Part shown: in pieces, positions 17,766 to 26,468 of the stretch
How positions within the stretch are numbered: position 1 is the first letter of the stretch
Layout of the letters: each line of letters starts with the position of its first letter
Program-made: the position numbers and the translations under genes
The notes under the pieces: generated by a model
Seen by the model: the letters and a program-made list of their open reading frames with translations, nothing else
What the model was told of the DNA's origin: nothing
Databases searched by the model: none
Source: an uncultured Clostridia bacterium
Lineage (GTDB): Bacteria > Bacillota > Clostridia > Christensenellales > UBA1242
Reading direction: 5' to 3'
NCBI GenBank assembly: GCA_944382715.1
Contig: CALWNC010000002.1
Span: 196,738 to 260,737, forward strand
Length of the DNA stretch: 64,000 bases

Positions 17766-20700
17766 ATAAAAAAGATGATTTGATAGAAAAAACGCAAAAC
17801 TCTTCTCAAATTATAGAAAAAACGCAAAAAAACTATGAAAATAAAACAATTTTTGAAGAAAATTATAGTAAAGAAACAATGGAAAAAGTAAGAGACTTAG
17901 GAGAAAGTTCTTTAGATGATTTTACTTTTAAAGATGAAAATACAAAAGCAAATAAAAATAGTGATAATAATGTAAAGTGGACCAAAGAGCAGAAAGAGGC
18001 AATTTGTGATAGGGGAAATAACTTATTGGTTAGTGCATCTGCTGGAAGTGGAAAGACAACAGTAATGACAGAAAGAATCATTAAACTACTTAGTGAAGAT
18101 AAAATCCCAATTTCTAACTTTTTAATTGTAACATTTACAAGTGCAAGTGCACAGGATATGAAACTTAAGATAATTGATAAATTATCAAAATTACCAAAAG
18201 ATGATTTCATATTAGAACAAATTGACATGGTTTCTACTAGCGATATTTCTGACCTTCATAGTTTTTATTCAAGACTAGTTTCGACTTATTTTTATGAGGT
18301 ACAAATTGACCCAAATTTTAAAATCATTGATGAAACAGAAGCATCATATTTAAAATCAAGAGCAATAGAACGGGTTTTTGAAACACTTGAGAAACAGGAT
18401 AATGAGGAACTTTATCGTATCTTTGATATTTTTCAAAAGGGAAGAAAAGATGACAATTTAAAAAATTCTATTTTTGATTTGTCAAACTTTTTATCTGCAC
18501 ATTTAGATGGTGAAAATTGGTTCTTAGAAAATTTAAATGTAATTTATAGCTCTAATATTAATGAAAATATTTGTATAAAAAAAATCTGCAAAAATTTTAT
18601 TAGTGAAATAAATGATATAGTTAAAGATATACAGACTTTTCTCATTAAATGTGAGGGCTGTGATGCTTATAGTTATTATTTTACAGATATATTGAATTCA
18701 CTTAGTGTTTTTTCTGCTAAAAAATCTTTTATTGAAAATTCCAAAATCTTATATAATTTTACATTACCTAGATTGCCAACAGTTAAAAATGATTATAAAA
18801 TTTTTAGTGACGAAGCAAAGGCTCTTAAAGAAAGTTTAAAAAACCTTGTTGATGATTATAAAATTTATTTTTGCTCAGATGATGAGCAAGAACTTAAAAA
18901 AAGAATAGATGAAACAAAGGCTGATATAATGTCGCTTTTTAAAATCACTAAACTTTACAATGATGCTTATGACAATTTAAAAAGAGAAGCTGGAGGTTTA
19001 GATTTTAATGATCTAGAAAAATATGCACTAAAAATACTTTCAAATGAAACAATTTCTCAAGCTGTTAAATCAAAGTATGACTATATTTTTGTTGATGAGT
19101 ATCAAGATATTAATGAAGTTCAAGAAAAAATAATTTCTTTACTTTCAAGGGATAATAATCGTTTTATGGTTGGGGATTTAAAACAAAGTATTTATCGTTT
19201 TAGATTGTGTGACCCAGAAATATTTTTGGAAAAATATCGCAGTTATTCAAATAGCCTTGAAAAAAGCAAGGTTATTAAGCTTAATTGTAATTTTAGAAGT
19301 GACAAAAAGATACTAAGATTTGTTGATGATGTCTTTTCAATGAGTATGACTGAAAAATTCGGGGGAATTAACTATGAAAATGAATCTAAATTTGTTGCTG
19401 GTGAAAACAATTTAGATGCCGAAAAAGCTGTTAATTTATGCTATATAGATACCTCGAAAGAGGAAAGTGAAAAATTACTTAGCAATGTCGTTTATTCTGT
19501 TAAAAATCATATTGACAATAATACGGCTGACACTACTCAGGCAGTTTCTGAAGCAAGATATGTGGCTCAAAAAATTACAGAAATAATTAACGATAAAAAT
19601 AATCAAGATAAAGAAATTAATTTTTCTGATTTTGCAGTTTTGGTTTTTGCTAGGACGTATAAGATATTAAAGTTTATCGATGAAATTCGAAGATTAGGTA
19701 TACCTATTTCTTTTGATAGTAGTGAAAATATTATGGAAAAGACACATATACAGGAGATTATAAATTTTATTAAACTCTGTGTATGTGAAAAAGACGACTT
19801 TTTGCAATATAAGGTGTTAAAGAGCAAATTATTTAATTTTTCAGATGAAGAAATTGTTGAAATTAGAAAAATAGACCAAAGTTTGAGATTTTATGAATTA
19901 ACTCAAGACATTTCCAAAATTACAAATTCAGAGCTTCAATTAAAACTTCAGAAATTTATAGATAATCTATTTTACTATCGTAAAATGTCAAAGATTTTAA
20001 CAATTAAAGAATTGTGTAAAAGAATTGTTAAAGATTTTAAATTAAATGAATTGAATTTATTAGAAATTAATGGTTTGGAAAATAACTGGGACATTGAAAA
20101 ATTAATTTCTGCGTTACCAAATCTCTATGCAGTTGAATTTTTTGCAAGTTATGATAATTTTTCTCTTGAACTGCAAAATAGTTCTGGTAGAGATGCCGTT
20201 CAAGTTATGACTGTACATAGGTCAAAGGGTATGGAGTTTAAATATGTGTTTATAATTAATACTAGTGGGCAGATAAACTACCAGAATTTAAAAAAGACAA
20301 TAATTACAAACAAACAATATTTGATTGGAATGGAATATTATGATTCAAAAACCAGAATGGCACTTTCTACGCCTGAAATGAGTGTTAGCAAAATGGTAGA
20401 AAAACGAAAAATGGCAGAAGAGCAACTGAGAGTCCTTTATGTAGCACTTACTAGAGCTAAGGAGAAACTTTATGTAATTTGTTCAAAGCCTTTAAATAAA
20501 TTAAATAGAACAATAAAGCTTAATCCAAGCTGTTATAGTGATTGGATAGAGCCAATTATACTTTATAAGCTTAATAATGAATTTGTTGAAAAATATAACT
20601 ATATAAATTTTGAAAACTTTGAATCACAAGACTTTGTGGTAGAAAATATTCAAACTGAAAATGAGTTACTATTAAATAAAATTGATGTGGAAAATTTACC

Positions 20701-21328
20701 TGAATTGAATTATGCACAAAGTGGTTCTACAGCAATACCTCTTAAAAGCTCAGTTTCAAAGATGCTTAAAATTCAGTCTATATTAGATGATGATTTAGAT
20801 GACGAGTTTGAAACATTTGAAAGGGATTTAGATAGAGAGTTTATTAAATCATCGGCAAATAGAGGTACGGCATATCATAAATTCTTTCAAAATGTAGATT
20901 TTAGTAGATTAAATGACATAAATCAACAAATTAATGAAATTTTATCCAGTTTAACAGATGAGGAAAGGGCATTAATTGATACAAAAACTTGTTTTCAAAT
21001 TTTAGAGCATTCTTTTTTTAAATCAATTTCAAATATGACTATTTTGAAAGAAAGAGAATTTTTTGCAGAAGTTTCTGCTCAGATTTTGGATAAAAATGCA
21101 TATCAAGGCGACAAAATAATATTACAGGGTGTAATTGACCTTTGTGCATTTAACGATAGTGAATTATATGTTTTAGATTATAAAACTGGCAAAATAACAG
21201 ATGAAAAGATTGAAAAATATAAGTTTCAACTCGATGTATATTCAAACATACTAGAAAAGGCACTAAATAAAAAAGTTACTATGAAAACAATTTGTTTTAT
21301 TGATGAGCAAAAATTCGTAATAATTTAA
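17762..21328 (+). CDS. addA: ATP-dependent helicase/nuclease subunit AddA
   Basis: A UvrD-type 3'-5' helicase with a C-terminal RecB-family nuclease, 1188 aa. Visible motifs are Walker A SAGSGKT at 93-99, the DEYQD motif II, LKQSIYRFR (motif III/IV region), VHRSKGMEF (motif V), LYVALTRAKEKLY (motif VI) and the nuclease block GVIDLC...LDYKTGK near residue 1140. The N-terminus carries about 70 extra residues before the usual KWTKEQKEAI start of the family; this extension contains two copies of IEKTQ encoded by a 17-bp direct DNA repeat. It starts within the addB stop codon, with AAGGAGGAAGAG upstream. Function is firm; the role of the extension is unknown. Confidence 0.95.
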   Translation: MNKKDDLIEKTQNSSQIIEKTQKNYENKTIFEENYSKETMEKVRDLGESSLDDFTFKDENTKANKNSDNNVKWTKEQKEAICDRGNNLLVSASAGSGKTTVMTERIIKLLSEDKIPISNFLIVTFTSASAQDMKLKIIDKLSKLPKDDFILEQIDMVSTSDISDLHSFYSRLVSTYFYEVQIDPNFKIIDETEASYLKSRAIERVFETLEKQDNEELYRIFDIFQKGRKDDNLKNSIFDLSNFLSAHLDGENWFLENLNVIYSSNINENICIKKICKNFISEINDIVKDIQTFLIKCEGCDAYSYYFTDILNSLSVFSAKKSFIENSKILYNFTLPRLPTVKNDYKIFSDEAKALKESLKNLVDDYKIYFCSDDEQELKKRIDETKADIMSLFKITKLYNDAYDNLKREAGGLDFNDLEKYALKILSNETISQAVKSKYDYIFVDEYQDINEVQEKIISLLSRDNNRFMVGDLKQSIYRFRLCDPEIFLEKYRSYSNSLEKSKVIKLNCNFRSDKKILRFVDDVFSMSMTEKFGGINYENESKFVAGENNLDAEKAVNLCYIDTSKEESEKLLSNVVYSVKNHIDNNTADTTQAVSEARYVAQKITEIINDKNNQDKEINFSDFAVLVFARTYKILKFIDEIRRLGIPISFDSSENIMEKTHIQEIINFIKLCVCEKDDFLQYKVLKSKLFNFSDEEIVEIRKIDQSLRFYELTQDISKITNSELQLKLQKFIDNLFYYRKMSKILTIKELCKRIVKDFKLNELNLLEINGLENNWDIEKLISALPNLYAVEFFASYDNFSLELQNSSGRDAVQVMTVHRSKGMEFKYVFIINTSGQINYQNLKKTIITNKQYLIGMEYYDSKTRMALSTPEMSVSKMVEKRKMAEEQLRVLYVALTRAKEKLYVICSKPLNKLNRTIKLNPSCYSDWIEPIILYKLNNEFVEKYNYINFENFESQDFVVENIQTENELLLNKIDVENLPELNYAQSGSTAIPLKSSVSKMLKIQSILDDDLDDEFETFERDLDREFIKSSANRGTAYHKFFQNVDFSRLNDINQQINEILSSLTDEERALIDTKTCFQILEHSFFKSISNMTILKEREFFAEVSAQILDKNAYQGDKIILQGVIDLCAFNDSELYVLDYKTGKITDEKIEKYKFQLDVYSNILEKALNKKVTMKTICFIDEQKFVII
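17783..17829 (+). repeat. 17-bp direct repeat in the 5' end of addA
   Basis: ATAGAAAAAACGCAAAA occurs at 17783-17799 and 17813-17829, a 30-bp period that keeps the reading frame and encodes the repeated IEKTQ. Each copy contains the reverse complement of TTGCGTTTTTT. Confidence 0.85.
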
Positions 21329-21366
21329 AAATTGGCTTAATTTGTTAGGAAATTTACATTTAAATG

Positions 21367-21375
21367 TGTTATATT
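21367..21375 (+). promoter_or_regulatory. Extended -10 promoter of the 1162-aa gene
   Basis: TGTTATATT (TGn plus TATATT) about 35 bases before the start codon. Confidence 0.5.
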
Positions 21376-21408
21376 ATATGAGTAAGTTATTTAACTAGGA
21401 GGTAGATA

Positions 21409-24400
21409 ATGCAAAACATTTATAAATTAATGGCATTAAGAAGCCTATGGGATTTATCGCCTGAAAAATGGGTATTAATTTCAGCTTTTATTGCTATGGG
21501 TGTTTTTTTAATATGGGTTATTTCAGCTCTTGTTGCACGCAGTTCTTTTTATAAGAAATGTGACAGAGCAAATAAGTATATTAACGCTAATAATATTAAT
21601 GCGTCAAATTCTTATTTATTTGATGATTACGCTAAAAAAATATCTAAGGGCTTTTATAATGGTTTTAATAACTATAAAGAAGCAAAATCAGGTAAGCCTT
21701 CTGAGTTTATAAGCAAAGAAAATGCATTTGATGATAAATCAAATTATAAGTTTTTTCTATATAACACCTCTACTATGACGGTATTTTTAATTATTTCATT
21801 CATTGCTATTTTGGTTTTTAGTATAATTAAAAATAATAACGGCAGTGGAATATCATTTGGTGGTGTATCATTAATTTCTTTGGCTGTTCCAGCAATTTAT
21901 TTGCTAGTTGTTATAATTATGTTTTTTGTTTATGTTTTGCTTTCGTTAAATTTTTATTCTCTTGCAGTAGATTCTCTTAGTGAACTTCTAGAGAATATGG
22001 ATAAAAATATGTCCGAAGCAGTTGATGAAACATCTGAACCTGATACTCTTATAAGTGAAAAAGAAGAGTCAAAAATTGATAGTGTTTCTTCAAATAACTT
22101 TGAAAATGACAATTCTAAAATGGATAATGAAAATTCAGAAAACTCTGAAAGTGGCACAGCAAATGAGGAAATTAGCGTTGATGAATATGAGCAGGATATT
22201 CTAAATGCAACAAGTGAAGAGGATGTTGAGGCAATTATTGACAGCGTTGCTCAAAATAGCGTAAATTCTAATTTATATGAAAATAAAAGTGAACTTGATA
22301 ATGAAAATCAAGTAGCAGATGGAGATCTTGATAGCGAAACAGAATTTGATGATGAAAAATCAAATAATGAAATTGATTCTGACGCAATAAATGAAGATGA
22401 ATTAGAAGATGGTCTAGATATGGACGAATTCATTTCTCTTTTAGTAGAATTAGATAGAATTGACCAAGAAGAAAATGAAGAAAGCAAAGTTGATAAGAGT
22501 TTGGTAGAAGAATCTAATACAGAAAATGATAGAGCAGAAGATGTAGAAAAAGAAGATTTTACTTACGAATCTGAAGATGAAAAAAATAATGATGATGATT
22601 TGCAAAATAAAATAGAAAATGAAAATAATATTGAAGAAAATCTTAAAAAGTTAAATACAAATTTGGAGAATGCACCAAATGAACAATTAGCAGACAATCA
22701 TGAAAGTGAGAAACAAGATGAAACTGACAATCTTTCTAGTAATGCTTATGACAATGCATATGAAGAGAAAGAATTTGATGAGTTAATTGAAGAACATTCT
22801 GATAAAGAAGAAAATGAAGAATTTGAGCAAGACACTTATGATATAGATAAAGATAATGAAGAATCTTTCACTGATATTTATACGGATAATTACGAAGAAA
22901 ATTATGAGGAAAATTCATCTGAAGAAAGTTCAAATGAAAGTGAAGAACCTAATCAGGAGAGAGATATTATTAAAGATGAAATTGAAGAAACTGACTTTGA
23001 TGACAAAGTAGAGCCAGAACACGAAATTCAAGAAGAAATTAGCGAAGAAAATAATGAACACACAAGTGAAAGTGAAGAAAATCAAATTACTGAAGATAAT
23101 GATACAGAAAATTTAGAAAGTGCAGAAACCATAATACATAATGAAGCATTACCAGAAATTCAGGAAAATAAAACCATTAATCAAGATAATCAAAATCAAA
23201 GTATTGAAGATGAGGACGATTATGGAGATGAAATTATTGAAGAAACCATTAATTTAGAAGACGACTATAATACATATGAACCTTCAAGGGTACAAGAAGA
23301 ACCTGTAAGGTATGAAAATCAAAATAGAGAGCAAAAAAGACAGTCAAATAATTATAATCCTATTTCCTTCATTGATGTTGATGTTAAATTTAATAGAAAT
23401 GAAGATTTAGCGAATGAAAGTAAAAAGGACGACAAAGAAGATAATACTGACGATAATAAAGAGGAAAAAGTTTCATTGGAAGATACAGACAATCTTTCAA
23501 ATGAAAACCAACAAGTTAAAAATATGGACAATACAGAAAATAAATTAGAAAACGACAATGAAGAATTTGATAATCAAACAGTAGCAAGTGAAGAGCCTGT
23601 AGATAGTGAAAAGAGTGAAGATGATGAAATTGCAGATTTGGTTGGACAATTTAAGACTATTCAGCAAAATAGTGAAGATAATTACATTCCAGAAAATGTT
23701 TTAGATGAAGAAGACGATATGGCTGAAAACAATATCGACGACGATGAAAACTTAGATGATATTGATGATGACTACTATGTCGATGACTACGATGATAGAA
23801 ATGATGATGAAACTGATGATGAAACTGATGATGAAACTGATGAAGAATTGGATAATTTAGATGATGATGTAGACTATTATGTTGACGACTATGATGAAGA
23901 AGATTTTGTATCAGATTCTGAATCTGAAGATAATTATAAATCAGAAAGCGTAGAAGATTCTTTAAATGATCTTGAAATGAATAAAAATGATGTTATTGCT
24001 GACGATTATGAGAACAACGGTTCTAATCAAACTCAAAATCAGTCTTATTTTACAAATCCTTACTATAATCAAGGTCAATATATGCCTCAAAATCCATATG
24101 CAAACATGTACTATCCTCCAATAATAGGTTATGACCAAAATGGTTATCCAATTTATCAAAACATGGGTTATGGTTATAATCCAATGTATGGAATGCAAAA
24201 CCCATATGCGAATATGGGATATTCACCTCAATATCCAAATGGCTATCAACCACAGGGAAATAATGGAAACTTTAATAATACAAATGCTAATCTATCACAA
24301 AACAATCCTTCACAGGTTCAAAATTCAAATGCAAGTAATGAAAATTATTTTGATAAAAACTTTGAAACTGACACAAGTGAAAATTTGAAAGAATCACATG

Positions 24401-24897
24401 AACCACAAACTGCTGATTTAAGCACAAAATATGAAAAGCCAGTTAAAGAAAGGAAGAAACAAACTCAGCAAAAAGTTGAAATAGCAAAAGAAAATAACCA
24501 TATTAAATCGACTAAGAAGAAAGAAGAAAAAAAAGAAGATAATGTTAGCAATGTAGATAATAAACAAACCGAATTTAAACCTACTTTAAAGACAGAAAAA
24601 GAAGAGGTTAAAGAAAAGAAAGAAGCTAGTAAAGCTAAAACTAATCAAGCTAAAAAACAAAAAACTGATTTATCATCAGAAAAGACAAAGAGTGGTAGGG
24701 GAAGACCAAAGTCAAAATCATATAATGAGCCTTTTGAAATTCAAAATGATGAAGAATTTGATGAAGTACTTGCAACTGCAAACAAGCTTATGAGAAAGAG
24801 TGAGGGTAATTTATCTGAAACTCAGGCAAAAAAAGTAGAAAAAGAACTTGCCATTTTGATGGAGGCAATGAGTAATTATAAAAATAAGGAGGAATAG
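21409..24897 (+). CDS. Membrane-anchored acidic protein with AT-hook, 1162 aa
   Basis: No known family. Hydrophobic segments lie at residues 21-44, 123-140 and 154-185 (the last possibly one long or two short helices). Residues ~190-865 are extremely rich in Asp, Glu, Asn and Ser and should be disordered. Residues ~880-970 are Tyr/Pro/Asn/Gly-rich with repeated NPYAN and GY units. A basic Lys/Glu-rich stretch follows (about 1010-1110), containing an AT-hook-like GRGRPK at 1096-1101, and a short amphipathic helix ends the protein. AGGAGG lies upstream of the ATG. One base separates it from the DUF1858 gene, so the two are coupled. The combination suggests a membrane protein that can contact AT-rich DNA, but this is inference from composition and one motif. 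Confidence 0.8.
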   Translation: MQNIYKLMALRSLWDLSPEKWVLISAFIAMGVFLIWVISALVARSSFYKKCDRANKYINANNINASNSYLFDDYAKKISKGFYNGFNNYKEAKSGKPSEFISKENAFDDKSNYKFFLYNTSTMTVFLIISFIAILVFSIIKNNNGSGISFGGVSLISLAVPAIYLLVVIIMFFVYVLLSLNFYSLAVDSLSELLENMDKNMSEAVDETSEPDTLISEKEESKIDSVSSNNFENDNSKMDNENSENSESGTANEEISVDEYEQDILNATSEEDVEAIIDSVAQNSVNSNLYENKSELDNENQVADGDLDSETEFDDEKSNNEIDSDAINEDELEDGLDMDEFISLLVELDRIDQEENEESKVDKSLVEESNTENDRAEDVEKEDFTYESEDEKNNDDDLQNKIENENNIEENLKKLNTNLENAPNEQLADNHESEKQDETDNLSSNAYDNAYEEKEFDELIEEHSDKEENEEFEQDTYDIDKDNEESFTDIYTDNYEENYEENSSEESSNESEEPNQERDIIKDEIEETDFDDKVEPEHEIQEEISEENNEHTSESEENQITEDNDTENLESAETIIHNEALPEIQENKTINQDNQNQSIEDEDDYGDEIIEETINLEDDYNTYEPSRVQEEPVRYENQNREQKRQSNNYNPISFIDVDVKFNRNEDLANESKKDDKEDNTDDNKEEKVSLEDTDNLSNENQQVKNMDNTENKLENDNEEFDNQTVASEEPVDSEKSEDDEIADLVGQFKTIQQNSEDNYIPENVLDEEDDMAENNIDDDENLDDIDDDYYVDDYDDRNDDETDDETDDETDEELDNLDDDVDYYVDDYDEEDFVSDSESEDNYKSESVEDSLNDLEMNKNDVIADDYENNGSNQTQNQSYFTNPYYNQGQYMPQNPYANMYYPPIIGYDQNGYPIYQNMGYGYNPMYGMQNPYANMGYSPQYPNGYQPQGNNGNFNNTNANLSQNNPSQVQNSNASNENYFDKNFETDTSENLKESHEPQTADLSTKYEKPVKERKKQTQQKVEIAKENNHIKSTKKKEEKKEDNVSNVDNKQTEFKPTLKTEKEEVKEKKEASKAKTNQAKKQKTDLSSEKTKSGRGRPKSKSYNEPFEIQNDEEFDEVLATANKLMRKSEGNLSETQAKKVEKELAILMEAMSNYKNKEE
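23803..23838 (+). repeat. Three tandem copies of a 12-bp repeat
   Basis: GATGATGAAACT is repeated three times exactly, encoding DDET units inside the acidic region of the 1162-aa protein. Such in-frame arrays can change copy number without breaking the frame. Confidence 0.9.
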
Positions 24898-24898
24898 A

Positions 24899-25114
24899 AT
24901 GAGAAAGAAAAAAGTAGAAGTCAATAAACAAATGCAAATTGTAGAATTACTTTCAATAGATCCTAATGTGAAAGAGGTTCTACTTGGATTTGGACTTCAT
25001 TGTTTAGGTTGTCCAATGAGCCAAATGGAAACTTTAGAAGAGGCTTGTATGGTACACGATGTTGACCCTGATATAGTTGTGGAAAAAATTAATGAATTCT
25101 TGACTTCAAAATAG
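24899..25114 (+). CDS. DUF1858 redox-disulfide domain protein
   Basis: A 71-aa stand-alone DUF1858 protein of the hybrid-cluster-protein-associated redox disulfide type (TIGR03980). The family signature is visible: GLHCLGCPMS with the CxxC pair at C35 and C38, followed by a helix starting at METLEEAC. Family members are found in anaerobes, often near redox enzymes, and the CxxC is thought to be redox-active; the substrate is unknown. The start lies one base after the stop of the acidic membrane protein, and the ribosome-binding site AGGAGG sits inside the end of that gene. Confidence 0.9.
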   Translation: MRKKKVEVNKQMQIVELLSIDPNVKEVLLGFGLHCLGCPMSQMETLEEACMVHDVDPDIVVEKINEFLTSK

Positions 25115-25134
25115 TATTGTAATATTACTCTTTT

Positions 25135-25198
25135 AAAAAAACTACCCAAATTTAAGCAAATTATAATATTTGACTTAAATTTAAGGTAGTTTTTTTTA
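25135..25198 (+). terminator. Long hairpin terminator
   Basis: Outer stem AACTACC / GGTAGTT and inner stem AAATTTAAG / CTTAAATTT, followed by eight Ts. It closes the 21409-25114 unit. Confidence 0.8.
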
Positions 25199-25229
25199 GC
25201 TTTTAAGTAGCTCTTTATATAAATATAAT

Positions 25230-25258
25230 AAAAAAGACCACTTATTATCTAAGTGGTC
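25230..25258 (-). terminator. Terminator of the HU gene
   Basis: The stem GACCACTTA / TAAGTGGTC with a 5-base loop is followed, on the minus strand, by a T-run (AAAAAA on the plus strand). Confidence 0.8.
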
Positions 25259-25269
25259 GAATTTTAATT

Positions 25270-25557
25270 TTATTCAGCTTTATTATTGATAGAATCTTTG
25301 AACGCACTGCCAAATTTAAGCTGTGGAGCAAGGTTAGCAGGAACGGTAATAGTTTCTCCTGGTTTTCTTGGGTTAGGGCGTACAGTTTCTTCTTTTTGCT
25401 TTGCAAGGAATGTTCCAAAACCAACTAATGTGATTTTGTCTCCGGCAATCATGGCATCTCTAACAACTTCAACCATTGCATCATAGAAAGCAGTTGCATC
25501 TTTAATAGTTGACTCTGTTTTGTCGGCAATGTTTCTTAAAAATTCGTTTTTATTCAT
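25270..25557 (-). CDS. hup: DNA-binding protein HU
   Basis: A histone-like protein that bends and compacts DNA as a dimer. It is 95 aa, the usual size. The family signature GFGTF near residues 46-50 and the beta-arm tip RPNPRKPGETI with the intercalating proline (RNP/RPNP region) are intact. GGAGG lies about seven bases before the ATG. The gene is monocistronic, with a consensus-like promoter on the minus strand and a strong terminator. Confidence 0.96.
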   Translation of the reverse strand: MNKNEFLRNIADKTESTIKDATAFYDAMVEVVRDAMIAGDKITLVGFGTFLAKQKEETVRPNPRKPGETITVPANLAPQLKFGSAFKDSINNKAE

Positions 25558-25605
25558 AAGTAAGTCCTCCTAAATTATTTTTATCTTTTTTTACTTACTT
25601 TTTTA

Positions 25606-25634
25606 AGTATATCATAAAAAAAAGGCTTTTGCAA
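25606..25634 (-). promoter_or_regulatory. Promoter of the HU gene
   Basis: On the minus strand, TTGCAA (25634-25629), a 17-base spacer and TATACT (25611-25606). Confidence 0.7.
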
Positions 25635-25664
25635 AGGATTTTTCAAGTTTTTTGTAAATCTTAT

Positions 25665-25692
25665 TTGTGCAAAGTAAACAAACAATTATAAT
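25665..25692 (+). promoter_or_regulatory. Promoter of the acetyltransferase gene
   Basis: TTGTGC at 25665-25670, a 16-base spacer and TATAAT at 25687-25692. The predicted start near 25699 excludes the TTG at 25696 as the start codon and supports the ATG at 25723. Confidence 0.5.
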
Positions 25693-25722
25693 GTTTTGTC
25701 ATACAATAAACAAGGAGTAATT

Positions 25723-26361
25723 ATGAAAGATAAAAAGTTTATAGTAAAAGATAAAAAAAGTGTTTTTATTGATGATGAAGTAGTTATTGGAGAGAATGTT
25801 ATCATTTATGAAAATAATCGTATTGAAGGCAAAACAATAATTGAAGATAATGCAACAATTTACCCAAATAGTTATATTGTTAATTCTAAAATAGGAAAAG
25901 GAACAAAAATTTATTCCTCTATGATTGAAAATTCAGAGGTTGGTACTGGTTGCATAATAGGGCCATTTGCACACTTAAGACCCAAATCAAAGCTTGGAAG
26001 TTTTGTAAAGGTTGGCAATTTTTGTGAAATTAAAAATTCAATAGTGGGTAATCATACAAAAATTAGTCATCTTGCCTATGTTGGAGATGCAAAGATTGGG
26101 AGTAGTTGTAACATAGGCTGTGGAGCTATATTTGTAAACTATAATGGCAAAACAAAATCAAAAACCGTTGTGGGTAATCGTGCTTTTATTGGCAGTAATG
26201 TTAACTTAATTGCACCTGTTTTTATTGATGACGGAGCCTATATCTGTGCAGGAACGACGATAGATAAAGATGTAAAGAGCAATAGTTTTGTAATTGGACG
26301 CGTTCACCAAGAAGAAAAAGAAAATCGGGCTTTAAAATACTTGAATAAAGAAAAAAGTTAA
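25723..26361 (+). CDS. Stand-alone GlmU-type acetyltransferase (left-handed beta-helix)
   Basis: The 212-aa product is built of hexapeptide repeats forming a left-handed beta-helix. It matches the C-terminal glucosamine-1-phosphate acetyltransferase half of GlmU: GPFAHLRP, VGNFCEIKNS, the catalytic-His segment ISHLAYVGDA with H116, NIGCGAIFVNYNGK and the CAGTTIDKDV end. The N-terminal uridylyltransferase half of bifunctional GlmU is missing, so it may act with a separate uridylyltransferase in UDP-GlcNAc synthesis, or on another sugar. GGAG precedes the ATG. The serS gene is 107 bases downstream with its own promoter. Confidence 0.82.
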   Translation: MKDKKFIVKDKKSVFIDDEVVIGENVIIYENNRIEGKTIIEDNATIYPNSYIVNSKIGKGTKIYSSMIENSEVGTGCIIGPFAHLRPKSKLGSFVKVGNFCEIKNSIVGNHTKISHLAYVGDAKIGSSCNIGCGAIFVNYNGKTKSKTVVGNRAFIGSNVNLIAPVFIDDGAYICAGTTIDKDVKSNSFVIGRVHQEEKENRALKYLNKEKS

Positions 26362-26412
26362 TAAATGGTTTTAAATAACTTTTATTTTTCTCTGTAATTT
26401 ATTTTGTTTTTA

Positions 26413-26441
26413 TTGAAAAAAGTTAATTATTATGCTATGAT
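26413..26441 (+). promoter_or_regulatory. Promoter of serS
   Basis: TTGAAA at 26413-26418, a 17-base spacer and TATGAT at 26436-26441. The leader is about 20 bases, too short for a T-box. Confidence 0.65.
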
Positions 26442-26468
26442 AGTGATAGTTTATTTAGGAGAAGAATA

